Origin: RBG-16-34-14 sp963798865
Lineage (GTDB): Bacteria > Bacteroidota > Ignavibacteria > Ignavibacteriales > Ignavibacteriaceae
NCBI GenBank assembly: GCA_963798865.1
Contig: CAWCVZ010000014.1
Coordinates: 62,001-126,000, forward strand
Direction: 5' to 3'
DNA length: 64,000 nt
How positions within the stretch are numbered: position 1 is the stretch's first letter; each line of letters begins with the position of its first letter. Under the pieces are notes generated by a model. The model ran no database searches. It had not been told where the DNA came from and was given only the letters and a program-made list of their open reading frames with translations. Below are positions 27,842 through 36,244 of the stretch, piece after piece. A program made the position numbers and the translations under genes.

Positions 27842-28388
27842 TTTAACCGTCCCCCTGTTTGCAAATGATCGCATAAACATCGAGATAAAAGCAAAATCAT
27901 CTAACCAGAATAAAGTCAGGGAAATATTAAAATCGCATAGTGCTGATTTTAAAGGAACAGATTACCAAACAGATACTTACTTCAAGGTGAGCAATGGAAG
28001 ATTAAAATTACGTGAAGGAAACATTGAAAATAATTTAATCTTTTATAAGAGAGAAAATAAAGAAGGTCCGAAACAATCGAATGTAATTCTTTCCAAGTCA
28101 AATCCGGAATCTTCTTTAAAAGAGATATTGACAAAAGCTCTTGGTATTCTTGTCATCGTTTATAAGCAAAGGGAAATATTTTTTATTGATAATGTTAAGT
28201 TTCATTTAGATTCCGTAAAAGATTTAGGTACCTTTGTGGAGATTGAAGCCACAGCTATAGAAGGAAATATCAGAAGGGAAAAGCTGTTCAAGCAATGTAA
28301 TTATTATATGAGTTTATTTAGAATTTCTCAAGAAGATTTACTTTCTGTTTCTTACAGTGATTTGCTGTTGCAAACAAATAAAAGTTAA
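27834..28388 (+). CDS. CYTH-domain protein (class IV adenylyl cyclase/triphosphatase-like)
   Basis: A 184-residue protein of the CYTH fold. The N-terminal EXEXK-type motif reads NIEIKAK, followed by TDTYFKVSNGRLKLRE and LIFYKREN, and later FHLDSVKDLGTFVEIE, all normal CYTH strand motifs. Members are class IV adenylyl cyclases or inorganic triphosphatases; the choice cannot be made here. The only in-frame start before the motif is TTG at 27834, overlapping fmt by 8 bases. Its stop overlaps the stop of the truncated cupin on the other strand. Confidence 0.82.
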   Translation: MIDLTVPLFANDRINIEIKAKSSNQNKVREILKSHSADFKGTDYQTDTYFKVSNGRLKLREGNIENNLIFYKRENKEGPKQSNVILSKSNPESSLKEILTKALGILVIVYKQREIFFIDNVKFHLDSVKDLGTFVEIEATAIEGNIRREKLFKQCNYYMSLFRISQEDLLSVSYSDLLLQTNKS

Positions 28389-28580
28389 TCTCCCGTTGGG
28401 ATGATATTCTTGTTATCTACCATAAGCATAACTGTTTTTTGTGGTGCTTTTGTTCTGTGCATTTCATTTCTTGAAACGGTTACGCCCTGCCCAGGATTTA
28501 ATTCTATTATTCGATCTTGTAAATCAACTAAAAATTTTTCTTCCAGGACAAAGAAGAATTCATCGTCATTCTGGTGTTAG
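28385..28580 (-). pseudogene. truncated cupin copy (C-terminal fragment)
   Basis: Minus-strand translation of this stretch gives NDDEFFFVLEEKFLVDLQD, then IELNPGQGVTVSRNEMHR and a final NIIPTGD plus stop. It is a near copy of the last ~60 residues of the intact cupin at 29764-30135. Upstream of it the frame is interrupted by a stop just before the H-Q-N-D-D-E segment and the metal-site HWHKH is lost. It is thus a 5'-truncated duplicate, lying downstream of the amidohydrolase gene, which is itself downstream of the intact copy. Confidence 0.85.
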
Positions 28581-28631
28581 GCTGTTATAGTTTCTCGCGC
28601 ACCGGATTTTGGTAATTATTTTTATCAGGCA

Positions 28632-29633
28632 TTATTTGCCATAATGTTTTGCAATCTCTTCTTCACTCAATCGCAAAAATCTAGCAGCATTGTTGTAAAG
28701 TATATCTCTTTTTTGTTTCTCAGATAGAAATTCTGCTGTTTCTATAGCTTCAATACCTACTTTAATTGTGCCCGGCCAATTCATTTGGTCAGATCCAAAC
28801 ATTACACGTTTTCCAAATCCAGCTTCAACAATTTGTTTCAAATAAGAATGGAAAGCGGAACGTGGAATAACATAACAAATAACTCCCACATCAACGTAAA
28901 CCTGGGGATAGGTCCATAACACCGCGAGTAAATCGTCAATCATTGGCCATCCGGCATGCATCAGGTATATTCTCAGTTTTGGGTGGTGTACTAACAATTC
29001 TTCCACTACAAGTGGACTATGAAGCTTAGCCCTATAATTTCCCACCCCGGGAAAATAAGGAGCACCAGGAGGACCAGGTCCAATATGTATACCCATCGGC
29101 ACATCCAGATCTTCTGCAATCTTTGCATAAGGTTCAAAAAGTGAATCACTTGGTGATACACCATTATATTGAATACCAATCTCTCCGAATACCTTGAATT
29201 TTCCTGATGATAATAATTCCCGTACCCTCTCAGGGGTTAAATCTTTTTTGGAAAAATCGAACCATAAACCGGGGATTATTCTTTCTCCGCCATTTTTGAT
29301 GTAATCATCAATAAAAGGTCCACTAGTCACTGCATAAATGTTGTACTTCTGTAGAATTTCCAAGGTTTGCTCCATCAATTCTTTATCGGTAGCAGGTCCC
29401 CATATCGGATTTTCACAATCTGGATTTTTAACCCAGGTCATAAAAGTTTCCATCCAATTATTTGCAGGGTCATTGTATGGCATTTCCATTGGTGGAGCAC
29501 AAATAGCTGTCGGGGGTGGGCCATTCATTGAAGCGGGATTGGAATGAAGATGCATATCAATTATAGGAAGTTTTTCCTGAGCACAGACTGTAATGGATGC
29601 CATTAATACAAAATAGAAGATAAGTGATCTCAT
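28632..29633 (-). CDS. exported metal-dependent hydrolase (amidohydrolase family)
   Basis: A 333-residue protein with a signal peptide (MRSLIFYFVLMASITVCAQ) and the amidohydrolase_2 fold. The motif IDMHLHSNP supplies the first two metal His; HIGPGPP holds a later His, LMHAGWP another, and MFGSDQMNW the catalytic Asp. Such enzymes include decarboxylases and lactonases; the substrate is unknown. Periplasmic location is implied by the signal. The gene is flanked by an intact and a truncated cupin copy on the same strand. Confidence 0.85.
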   Translation of the reverse strand: MRSLIFYFVLMASITVCAQEKLPIIDMHLHSNPASMNGPPPTAICAPPMEMPYNDPANNWMETFMTWVKNPDCENPIWGPATDKELMEQTLEILQKYNIYAVTSGPFIDDYIKNGGERIIPGLWFDFSKKDLTPERVRELLSSGKFKVFGEIGIQYNGVSPSDSLFEPYAKIAEDLDVPMGIHIGPGPPGAPYFPGVGNYRAKLHSPLVVEELLVHHPKLRIYLMHAGWPMIDDLLAVLWTYPQVYVDVGVICYVIPRSAFHSYLKQIVEAGFGKRVMFGSDQMNWPGTIKVGIEAIETAEFLSEKQKRDILYNNAARFLRLSEEEIAKHYGK

Positions 29634-29763
29634 TTCTGCTGATCTCCTTTCGCAATTTTTATTGCTTTTGCACGTAACTCATTTCAACAAAAATATTACA
29701 ATAAATAATAAGAAATTCCTATTTCTAATACATTACAATCACAAGTGCTAAATTATTATGTTA

Positions 29764-30135
29764 TTAATCTCCCGTTGGTATGATATTCCTGTTTTCTACC
29801 ATTAGTATTACAGTTTTCTGTGGCGCTCTCGTTCTATGCATAACATTTTTTGTAACAGTTACACCCTGACCCGGATTTAATTCTATTGTTCTCTCCTCTA
29901 AATCAACAAAGAGTTTTCCCTCAAGGACGAAAAAGAATTCATCATCATTCTCGTGCTTATGCCAGTGGTATTCCCCTTCAACAATTCCAACTCTTACAAC
30001 ACTGCTATTAACTTCTGTAAGCGTTTGGTTGAACCATTTATCTTTTACTTCCTTCACCATTTGAGGAATATCAATCAGTTCAAAGTGTTTGTATTTTATA
30101 TCGAGTTTGGTTGTGTAGGGATATTGGGTCGGCAT
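29764..30135 (-). CDS. cupin-domain protein
   Basis: A 123-residue small cupin. The metal-binding motif 1 reads EYHWHKHENDDEFFFVLEG (His, His, Glu) and motif 2 includes NPGQGVTVTKNVMHRT with the fourth His, so the metal site is complete. Small cupins of this type are often dioxygenase-like or sensing modules; no function is assigned. It stands upstream of the amidohydrolase and has a truncated second copy at 28385-28580. Confidence 0.88.
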   Translation of the reverse strand: MPTQYPYTTKLDIKYKHFELIDIPQMVKEVKDKWFNQTLTEVNSSVVRVGIVEGEYHWHKHENDDEFFFVLEGKLFVDLEERTIELNPGQGVTVTKNVMHRTRAPQKTVILMVENRNIIPTGD

Positions 30136-30160
30136 AGTTTTCTTTCAAAGCGAATTTTCT

Positions 30161-30580
30161 TCAATTCTGATAATCAATTTTTAAGAATTTATATTTTCTA
30201 AGATTCATAAATGCTCTAATAGCCTCATCTAAGTTTATACTTTTTGTCTTGCTAGCAGAAACAGCTAAATTTAAGGTTCGAGCTATGTCAAGAAATTGTT
30301 TTTGTTTTTTTGAGGTCTTATAAAAAGTCCACGAAACTGATAAGAGTTTTGAAGAAGCATTTTGGATTTCATTGATATGTTCAGTTGTAAGAAGACCATT
30401 TACTATTTCTGCATGATAAAACAGGAGTTTCTCGGACAATCCAATAATAGCTTTTTTAACTTCCACTTTAGGCTTAAGGTAAAATTCAAGAAAAAATTGT
30501 GAAATAATAAATATTAGGAGAGCACTAATAATTGTTTGAAATGTTTGGTTTTGTAACAATGAAAATAATGCATCACTCAT
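30161..30580 (-). CDS. hypothetical membrane-anchored helical protein
   Basis: A 139-residue protein with one transmembrane segment near the N-terminus (FQTIISALLIFIISQFFLEF, about residues 14-33) and a cytoplasmic, mainly helical domain rich in Lys and Ser. I do not recognise a family. It lies 25 bases upstream of the cupin gene on the same strand and next to a hairpin array. It could be a small accessory or defence-related protein, but nothing in the sequence proves that. Confidence 0.55.
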   Translation of the reverse strand: MSDALFSLLQNQTFQTIISALLIFIISQFFLEFYLKPKVEVKKAIIGLSEKLLFYHAEIVNGLLTTEHINEIQNASSKLLSVSWTFYKTSKKQKQFLDIARTLNLAVSASKTKSINLDEAIRAFMNLRKYKFLKIDYQN

Positions 30581-30768
30581 TTTTAATTTAATCGCTTACA
30601 ATAATATCAAATTTAATATCAGGGAAATCATGAATTGTTATTACAGTTTTTCTGGAGTGCTTCAGTAATATTTGCAAAAGATTTATGAACATTAATTTCC
30701 CTCACATAAAACTTATAAAATTATAAAACTAATCTCAATCGGAATATTCAGTAGGTAGCAAATATGTC

Positions 30769-31010
30769 ATCCCTTCAGGATACTATTATTTTTCTGTTTT
30801 GTGTTTTCTAAAAAATAACATCCCCTCGGGATTAAAAGGAAAAATACCTATCGGTATGAAACGGTCACAAAATGTAAACAGACTGAAATTAAATCGCATT
30901 GAGGATGAAATACTTACAGCAAAATGAAAGTTGCATAATTGAATCCTGAAGGGATGAAATTATTATAAGAAATGGATAAGATGAAAATTCAAATCCCGAA
31001 GGGATGAAAT
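30769..31010. repeat. array of six REP-like hairpins with ~50-nt period
   Basis: Six related hairpin modules, consensus ATCCCGAAGGGATGAAAT, start at 30769, 30820 (both inverted), 30844, 30893, 30943 and 30993. Spacings are 51, 24, 49, 50 and 50. Stem pairs change together (ATCCC/GGGAT, ATCC/GGAT, TACC/GGTA), so the fold rather than the sequence is kept; the module at 30893 is the weakest. The gap 30581-31034 holds no gene that I can support. The unit resembles palindromes tied to REP-associated transposases, but no such transposase is in the window. Confidence 0.75.
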
Positions 31011-31034
31011 AAAACAGATATTGAATATCTGCTT

Positions 31035-31398
31035 CTATACGTTTAATGGCGTCCCCTGGTGAAAAATCATTTGCCATTTCCCATTCTGGTTCTGCCAGAT
31101 TGAGCTTCGCAAAGAATGTGTTTTTTTACTGCTATTAACAATTTTTTTTTCAGTCTGATATGTTACCAGAACGGTACCAGGAATTATTTCAATAGAATTA
31201 AAATCGTTAATGGTATATTTTATTTCGGGGAGATTTGGTATATTCATTTAGGATATCCTGCTTACTATATTTTTTACCTGATTCCCCGATCTCAAAAAAA
31301 TCATCTGCCAGCAGTTCATTTAATCTCTCTTTAGATTTGCGAACTTCAGGCTGAAGTAATTCGACTTCCAGATTTTTAATTAAATCAGAATTAATCAT
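31035..31398 (-). pseudogene. DUF4440 (NTF2-like) protein, frameshifted
   Basis: Two overlapping minus-strand frames give one DUF4440/SnoaL-like protein: the first part NLEVELLQPEVRKSKERLNE with ADDFFEIGESGKKYSKQDIL, the second PEIKYTINDFNS, LVTYQTEKK, and the final SSIWQNQNGKWQMIFHQGTP. The frames join if one C is removed from the CCCC run (plus-strand GGGG 31227-31230). Total length would be about 120 residues, normal for the family. The break is either a consensus error or a fresh mutation. Function is unknown. Confidence 0.82.
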
Positions 31399-31488
31399 CT
31401 CACTCTAAATTCGTTTAACAACAAAGATTGCTTCATCGTGATAAACCTGTTTGCCGACAGGCAAAATCCGGATTATTAATGACATCTT

Positions 31489-32226
31489 TTATTTTACTTT
31501 CACTTTTTTCTTTTTCACAGTTTTGGTTTTACCATTTTTCTTAATCGTTGTTTTTTTAACAACCACTTTTGATGAATGCGGTGTGTAATGAACCCGTGAT
31601 ACTGTCCTTACACGCGTTGTTTTGGTAATTGTAAAAGCTTTTCTGTGTGGAAGAACCCTTGTATAATAAATATGCCTTGCAACAGGATGAAAAGGATGCC
31701 ACCAGTGCGGATAATATCCAAAATAAAATGCAGAACGATACGGGCGATAAGCAGGTGCGTACATAAACCCTATGATCGGCCACGTATGAACCTGAACAAC
31801 AGTTGGAACCACATAAACATTTTTACCATAAATTTTATTATTGCCGTGAATTTGTAAATTGTAATCGTCGTCGGTTTTTTCCACTTCAATAGTTGCAACA
31901 TCCTGGTATTCATCTTTTGCCGTTGGCACCTGCAAAACAACAATATGTGTGTTATCGGCAGTCTCATCATTAACCCTGATATAATCAACTTCACCGTTAT
32001 TATCGAGATCGAGATTATTAATACCCCTGTCAGGATCATTCAGAGCTTTTTCAAAATCTTCGAGGTTTTTGGATTCCTTAAACAAATCTCCAACCGCTTG
32101 TAAATCCAGTCCGGCAACATCATCAGAATCACTGGGAGTAAAAGTTATATTTTCCATTGCGTAAGTAATACTGCCGCCAAATAAAAATAACAGGGTAATT
32201 ATGCTTATGAGAAATTGCTTTTTCAT
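31489..32226 (-). CDS. exported protein with calcium-loop-like motif and basic tail
   Basis: About 245 residues. The start at 32226 is preferred because AAGGA stands 8 bases upstream; an earlier in-frame ATG exists at 32244. A signal peptide ends near ITYA. The middle has a DXDXNGXXD loop (LDLDNNGEVDYI) like a dockerin or EF-hand site, followed by beta-rich sequence. Residues ~150-200 are rich in Tyr, Trp, Pro and His (FYFGYYPHWWHPFHP), and the last 25 residues are almost all Lys, Thr and Val. I know no named family. It may bind the cell surface or a polyanion; this is inference. Confidence 0.65.
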   Translation of the reverse strand: MKKQFLISIITLLFLFGGSITYAMENITFTPSDSDDVAGLDLQAVGDLFKESKNLEDFEKALNDPDRGINNLDLDNNGEVDYIRVNDETADNTHIVVLQVPTAKDEYQDVATIEVEKTDDDYNLQIHGNNKIYGKNVYVVPTVVQVHTWPIIGFMYAPAYRPYRSAFYFGYYPHWWHPFHPVARHIYYTRVLPHRKAFTITKTTRVRTVSRVHYTPHSSKVVVKKTTIKKNGKTKTVKKKKVKVK

Positions 32227-32354
32227 TTTATTATCCTTTTTCATAATTTCAAATTTATTTTATTAATCTTCGCTTATTGAAATTTAACATAGAAAAATAT
32301 AATCATTATCTCAATTGAATTTTTTGGTGGAGAATAAAAGATAGGCACTGGTAG

Positions 32355-32400
32355 TTGGGTAGATTGCTTCGCCCCGATTAAGTCGGGACTTGCGCTGACA
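32355..32400. repeat. short palindrome before the glycosyltransferase end
   Basis: CCCGA-TTAAG-TCGGG at 32373-32387 forms a perfect 5-bp hairpin inside a GC-rich patch in the 182-base gap between the exported basic-tail protein and the glycosyltransferase stop. It may terminate the glycosyltransferase transcript on the minus strand, although no T-tract follows. It may equally be a remnant of a dispersed repeat. Confidence 0.4.
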
Positions 32401-32408
32401 TTTTTTGG

Positions 32409-33551
32409 TTAATCATTATTCATTTCAAGGTTCAGCAAGGTATCTACCTGGTGAATGGCGGCTTCAATACTTATCATCCGCAAGCAAAATGATCCGTATT
32501 GTTCACCTTCAGGAATCCGGTCGAAACATTTGTCTGTTGTACATACCGGACACGAATCAAGCCCTTTCAAAGTTACGCATTGCTCGACTTTCTTATAAAC
32601 GTCCCATTCGAGGTCGTGATGAATGCGAAAAAAAGCTAACGACATTGTCCCAATAGCTATTGCAAGGTGCCGGGGTCCTGAATCGTTTGAGATACAAAGC
32701 GAGCAGCGTTCGAGTATAGCAGCAAGGTGACCAATACTCTCCCCGCAATAAACCTCGAAGATTTCTGTTTGAAGATGTTTCTTTATGTCAGCAATCACCT
32801 CATTGTCCTGCTCTCCCTTTAGAAGCACAACGATAACATTATGTCTTGTCGTAATGTTGTTGATGAGAGCAGCGTACCTTTCGGGGGGCCACACTTTATA
32901 CTTGCCACTCGCACCAGGATGAACTGCCACAATTCTCTTCAATGGCGGGAGGTGAAATTGCTTGAACAATAGATCGGCCCAGGTAGAAGAAATTTCCGGG
33001 ATGACATATTCGGTTTTTAAGGAATGAACTGTAACACCTATTGTACGAACTAAATCGCAATAGTACTCCACCACACCTCCTCTTGATTTTTCGATATCAG
33101 GTGTATGTGTCAGGAGCCAACGTAATCCTTGATTCCTGGCTCCAATGCGATTTGTTGCCCCGGAAGCCAATGCCCATAGTATGAACCTATCTTTATATGG
33201 GAATGTGGAAATTACCGTGTCAAAATTCTTCCGTCTCAGAAACCTGATCACTGCCAGTTCTGCTTTCACTCTAGCGATGATACTCAAAGACTTGAAAGCA
33301 TAACGGTTCAGAGTGTACAATTCATCGATGTTCTTGTTCGTTGCCAGGAAAGAGTTATCTCTCTCTATTTGTGATGGATATAAGTTAGCAAACGGGTTTT
33401 CCTTGGTTGCGTCCATTGTCCGGCGATACGTTGTAAATACACATACAAATGAATCGGGGAATGATCTTTTAAGCTCACGAAGTGCAGGAGATAAAGTAAT
33501 ATGGTCACCGAGGCCCCCTTCAGTAATGAACAGAATTCGTTTCGGAATCAT
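32409..33551 (-). CDS. glycosyltransferase family 9 (heptosyltransferase-like)
   Basis: A 380-residue GT-B fold enzyme. The N-terminus ILFITEGGLGDHITLSPALR is the acceptor-domain signature of GT9 (heptosyltransferases of LPS core). The C-terminal half has VHPGASGKYKVWPPERYA and CISNDSGPRHLAIA, the nucleotide-sugar site. It probably adds a sugar to lipopolysaccharide or a related glycan. Base composition is richer in G+C than its neighbours (my counts on two 60-base lines give 43-45 percent against 35-38 percent nearby), suggesting acquisition from outside. No other LPS genes are adjacent. Confidence 0.88.
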   Translation of the reverse strand: MIPKRILFITEGGLGDHITLSPALRELKRSFPDSFVCVFTTYRRTMDATKENPFANLYPSQIERDNSFLATNKNIDELYTLNRYAFKSLSIIARVKAELAVIRFLRRKNFDTVISTFPYKDRFILWALASGATNRIGARNQGLRWLLTHTPDIEKSRGGVVEYYCDLVRTIGVTVHSLKTEYVIPEISSTWADLLFKQFHLPPLKRIVAVHPGASGKYKVWPPERYAALINNITTRHNVIVVLLKGEQDNEVIADIKKHLQTEIFEVYCGESIGHLAAILERCSLCISNDSGPRHLAIAIGTMSLAFFRIHHDLEWDVYKKVEQCVTLKGLDSCPVCTTDKCFDRIPEGEQYGSFCLRMISIEAAIHQVDTLLNLEMNND

Positions 33552-33678
33552 ACAATAAATTTAACGTAAAAAATTATAAAAATTAACTCAGGCAAATTTT
33601 TGATTTTAGGAGGAACCCATTCATTCTAGAAATTCTCCTCACCCATTTACTTTTCTTAACAAAGAAATCTGCCCAGGA

Positions 33679-34740
33679 TTAATTTTTCTTTTTTTCCAGG
33701 TTTAACAAAAACTGTTTACGCCACATTCCTCCGCCATAGCCGACTAACTGACCATCTTTTCCAATTACTCTGTGGCAGGGAATTATTATTGCAATCCTGT
33801 TATCTCCATTTGCTCTTGCAACTGCTCTTATCGCCTTTGGATTTCCTAATGCAATTGCCTGTTCCTGGTAAGACCTTGTTTTGCCGAAAGGAATTTTTTG
33901 CAGTTCCTTCCAAACCTTCTGCTGAAATTCTGTTCCATTTAATACTAATGGCAGTTCGAAAGTTTTTCTTTTCCCTTCAAAGTATTCATTCAACTGTTTG
34001 TTCAGTTCATCAAAGTATTTGCTTTGTCCCGGGACGAATTCAGCATCAAAGATTTTTTTCAATCTTTTAATCTGTGTTTCAAGCATTCGCCTGTCAACAA
34101 ATTCAAGAAGGCAGATTCCATCTTCTGTCGCTCCGGCAAGCATAGGACCAAATGGAGTTAAAATTCTTGTTACAGAAATAATATTTTTGCTTTTACTCTT
34201 TGAAGGAGGAAACCCTGTAAGCTTCTTAAAAGTTTCTGTAAATCCGCTTAAAGATTCATAACCGGTGTTAAATGCAGATTCAACAACCTTCTCACCGTAT
34301 TTAATTTGTCCAAAAGCTTTATTTACTCTAAGCAATCTTAAATAGGTTTGAAAAGTCATTCCGTGATATTTTTTAAACCACCTTCTTGCTCTTGCAGGAT
34401 CAATATTTCTTTCTTTAAAATCTGCATTTGTCAATCTTGTAATCTGTTTTTCTTCTATTTCTTTCAGAAGATCTTTCAGCCAATCAGGTGCTTCTCCGTT
34501 TAACTGGAGGGGATGACAAACTTTGCATGGTCTGTACCCATATTGCAGCGCTTCCTTAGCGGAAGAAAAGAAATCAACATTTTCTTCTTTAGGTTTTCGG
34601 GCAGTGCACGTAGGTCTGCAGAAAACTCCTGTTGTTTTAATCCCGACAAAAAATATTCCTTCAAAGCTACTGTCTTTATTTAACAGAGCAGCGTACATCG
34701 TTTTTCTATCCGGCATAAATAAATTATACATGTTATTCAC
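33679..34740 (-). CDS. ada: Ada-type DNA repair methyltransferase/transcription factor
   Basis: A 353-residue bifunctional protein. The N-terminal zinc domain has the four Cys (CRPTC and CKVC) that take methyl groups from phosphotriesters. An AraC-type helix-turn-helix follows at ~90-185 (ARRWFKKYHGMTF, YESLSGFTETFKKLTG). The C-terminal O6-methylguanine methyltransferase domain shows IIPCHRVIGKDG with the acceptor Cys. It repairs alkylated DNA and, once methylated, activates repair genes. Length and order match E. coli Ada. The neighbours are unrelated. Confidence 0.96.
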   Translation of the reverse strand: MNNMYNLFMPDRKTMYAALLNKDSSFEGIFFVGIKTTGVFCRPTCTARKPKEENVDFFSSAKEALQYGYRPCKVCHPLQLNGEAPDWLKDLLKEIEEKQITRLTNADFKERNIDPARARRWFKKYHGMTFQTYLRLLRVNKAFGQIKYGEKVVESAFNTGYESLSGFTETFKKLTGFPPSKSKSKNIISVTRILTPFGPMLAGATEDGICLLEFVDRRMLETQIKRLKKIFDAEFVPGQSKYFDELNKQLNEYFEGKRKTFELPLVLNGTEFQQKVWKELQKIPFGKTRSYQEQAIALGNPKAIRAVARANGDNRIAIIIPCHRVIGKDGQLVGYGGGMWRKQFLLNLEKKKN

Positions 34741-34829
34741 TTTTGATTCTAATTTTTGTTTATAAACTTAAAAAGATATGGCTATGAGTTCAACCGGAAA
34801 ATTGACAAGTAATTTTGAGAGGAAATTCA

Positions 34830-34863
34830 AGTGCAAGTTCAAGTGCAAAGTTCAGAGGTTGAA
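34830..34863. repeat. GTTCAA-type simple repeat
   Basis: TTCAAGTGCAAG is repeated nearly twice in a row (TTCAAGTGCAAGTTCAAGTG, then CAAAGTTCAGAGGTTGAAC) in the gap before the second ClC gene. The same hexamer word recurs at 38204-38264. No gene is supported in 34741-34939. Confidence 0.5.
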
Positions 34864-34939
34864 CAATTGTCTATTTGGAATTTTCCGGTAAAAATTCCAA
34901 TATTACACAAAGAATAATATCAGTTAATAAAGAATCAAT

Positions 34940-36244
34940 TTGATTTTCCCTGCAAAAAAATATTTTCATTCCGGACTATTATGGCTTAAAAACAATTTAA
35001 CCAGCGGCCAGTACATGATTTTATGGAGCTTTATTGTTGGGCTGACCGCAGGTCTTTTAGCTGTAAGTTTAAAAACTTTGGTTCATTATGTGCAATATTT
35101 CTTAACCGGGTATTATAAATACGAGTATCTTAATTATATCATAATAATTCTTCCATTAGCTGGTATCCTGCTTACAATTTCGTTTATAAAATTCTTTCTT
35201 AAAGATAAATTTGGTAAAGGTTCAGCTCATATTCTCCATTCGATAGCAAAAAAATCAAGCTTCGTTGAAAAAGAAACAATATACTCTCATATAATCTCCA
35301 GTGCATTCACAGTTGGTTTTGGAGGTTCAGTTGGTTTAGAATCTCCGATTGTTGTTACAGGTTCAGCCGTAGGTTCCAATTTCGGCAGAGTAATTCTTAT
35401 GAATTATAAAGAGCGGACAATATTGCTAGCAAGCGGTGCCGCGGCTGGTATTGCTGCAGTTTTTAATGCGCCAATCGCAGGTGTGATGTTTGCACTTGAA
35501 GTATTGATGACTGACATTACAATAACTGCTTTCATCCCGATTATTATTGCATCTGCTGCAGGGGCTCTTTGTTCCAATATTATTTTGCAGGAAAAAATTC
35601 TTTTATCATTTAGCCTTCGTCATCCTTTCGATTATAAAAATATTCCTTTTTATATAGGATTGGGAATTATAACAAGTCTGTTTTCTATATTCTATGCGAG
35701 AAGCTTTTTAAAGATTGAAAAATTATTTAAGAAGGGAAAAAAGAGAACTTATACTAAAGCAATTATCGGGGGAATATTACTAGGGGTAATAATTTTAGTT
35801 TTCCCTCCTCTTTATGGTGAAGGATATGAAAGTATTAAAATCCTGGCAAGCAATAATCCCGAAAGGATTTTAGACAACAGCTTCTTTACCTTTTTTAAAG
35901 GAAACGAAATTTTTCTGATTATATTCATTGCGGTTATCGGGTTAGTAAAAGTAATTGCCGCCTCTATAACTATTGGCAGCGGCGGTAATGGCGGAAATTT
36001 TGCACCCTCTTTATTCAGCGGATCATTTATTGGATTTGCTTATTCAAAATTATTTTGGATGATGGGAATACAATTGCCCGTATTCAATTTTATTATAGTT
36101 GCAATGGCAGGAGTACTTACAGGAATTATGTACGCTCCTTTAACAGGTATTTTCTTAATTGCCGAAGTTACCGGCGGATACCAGTTAATTATTCCCCTGA
36201 TGATTGTATCCACTATGACTTATGCAATAGTGAAAGCATTTTGA
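34940..36244 (+). CDS. ClC-family channel/transporter core, C-terminus lost by frameshift
   Basis: A 434-residue ClC core. GLESP holds the gating-type Glu134, and GGNFAPSLF the anion-pathway motif; the usual GxGIP of the first motif is replaced by GSAH. The first internal Glu is kept (ALEVLM), the second is not. The frame stops at TGA 36242-36244 because of one extra T in TTTT (36239-36242). Removing it continues the protein into the 36245-36725 CBS tail. The start codon is TTG at 34940. The first ClC gene (3427) differs in both the motif set and its TrkA-C tail. Confidence 0.85.
   Translation: MIFPAKKYFHSGLLWLKNNLTSGQYMILWSFIVGLTAGLLAVSLKTLVHYVQYFLTGYYKYEYLNYIIIILPLAGILLTISFIKFFLKDKFGKGSAHILHSIAKKSSFVEKETIYSHIISSAFTVGFGGSVGLESPIVVTGSAVGSNFGRVILMNYKERTILLASGAAAGIAAVFNAPIAGVMFALEVLMTDITITAFIPIIIASAAGALCSNIILQEKILLSFSLRHPFDYKNIPFYIGLGIITSLFSIFYARSFLKIEKLFKKGKKRTYTKAIIGGILLGVIILVFPPLYGEGYESIKILASNNPERILDNSFFTFFKGNEIFLIIFIAVIGLVKVIAASITIGSGGNGGNFAPSLFSGSFIGFAYSKLFWMMGIQLPVFNFIIVAMAGVLTGIMYAPLTGIFLIAEVTGGYQLIIPLMIVSTMTYAIVKAF

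Noticed and set aside
30844..31010. A CRISPR array with ~50-nt period
   Set aside because: The shared unit is only about 18 bases, palindromic and variable; the inverted copies upstream and the absence of cas genes argue for hairpin repeats instead.
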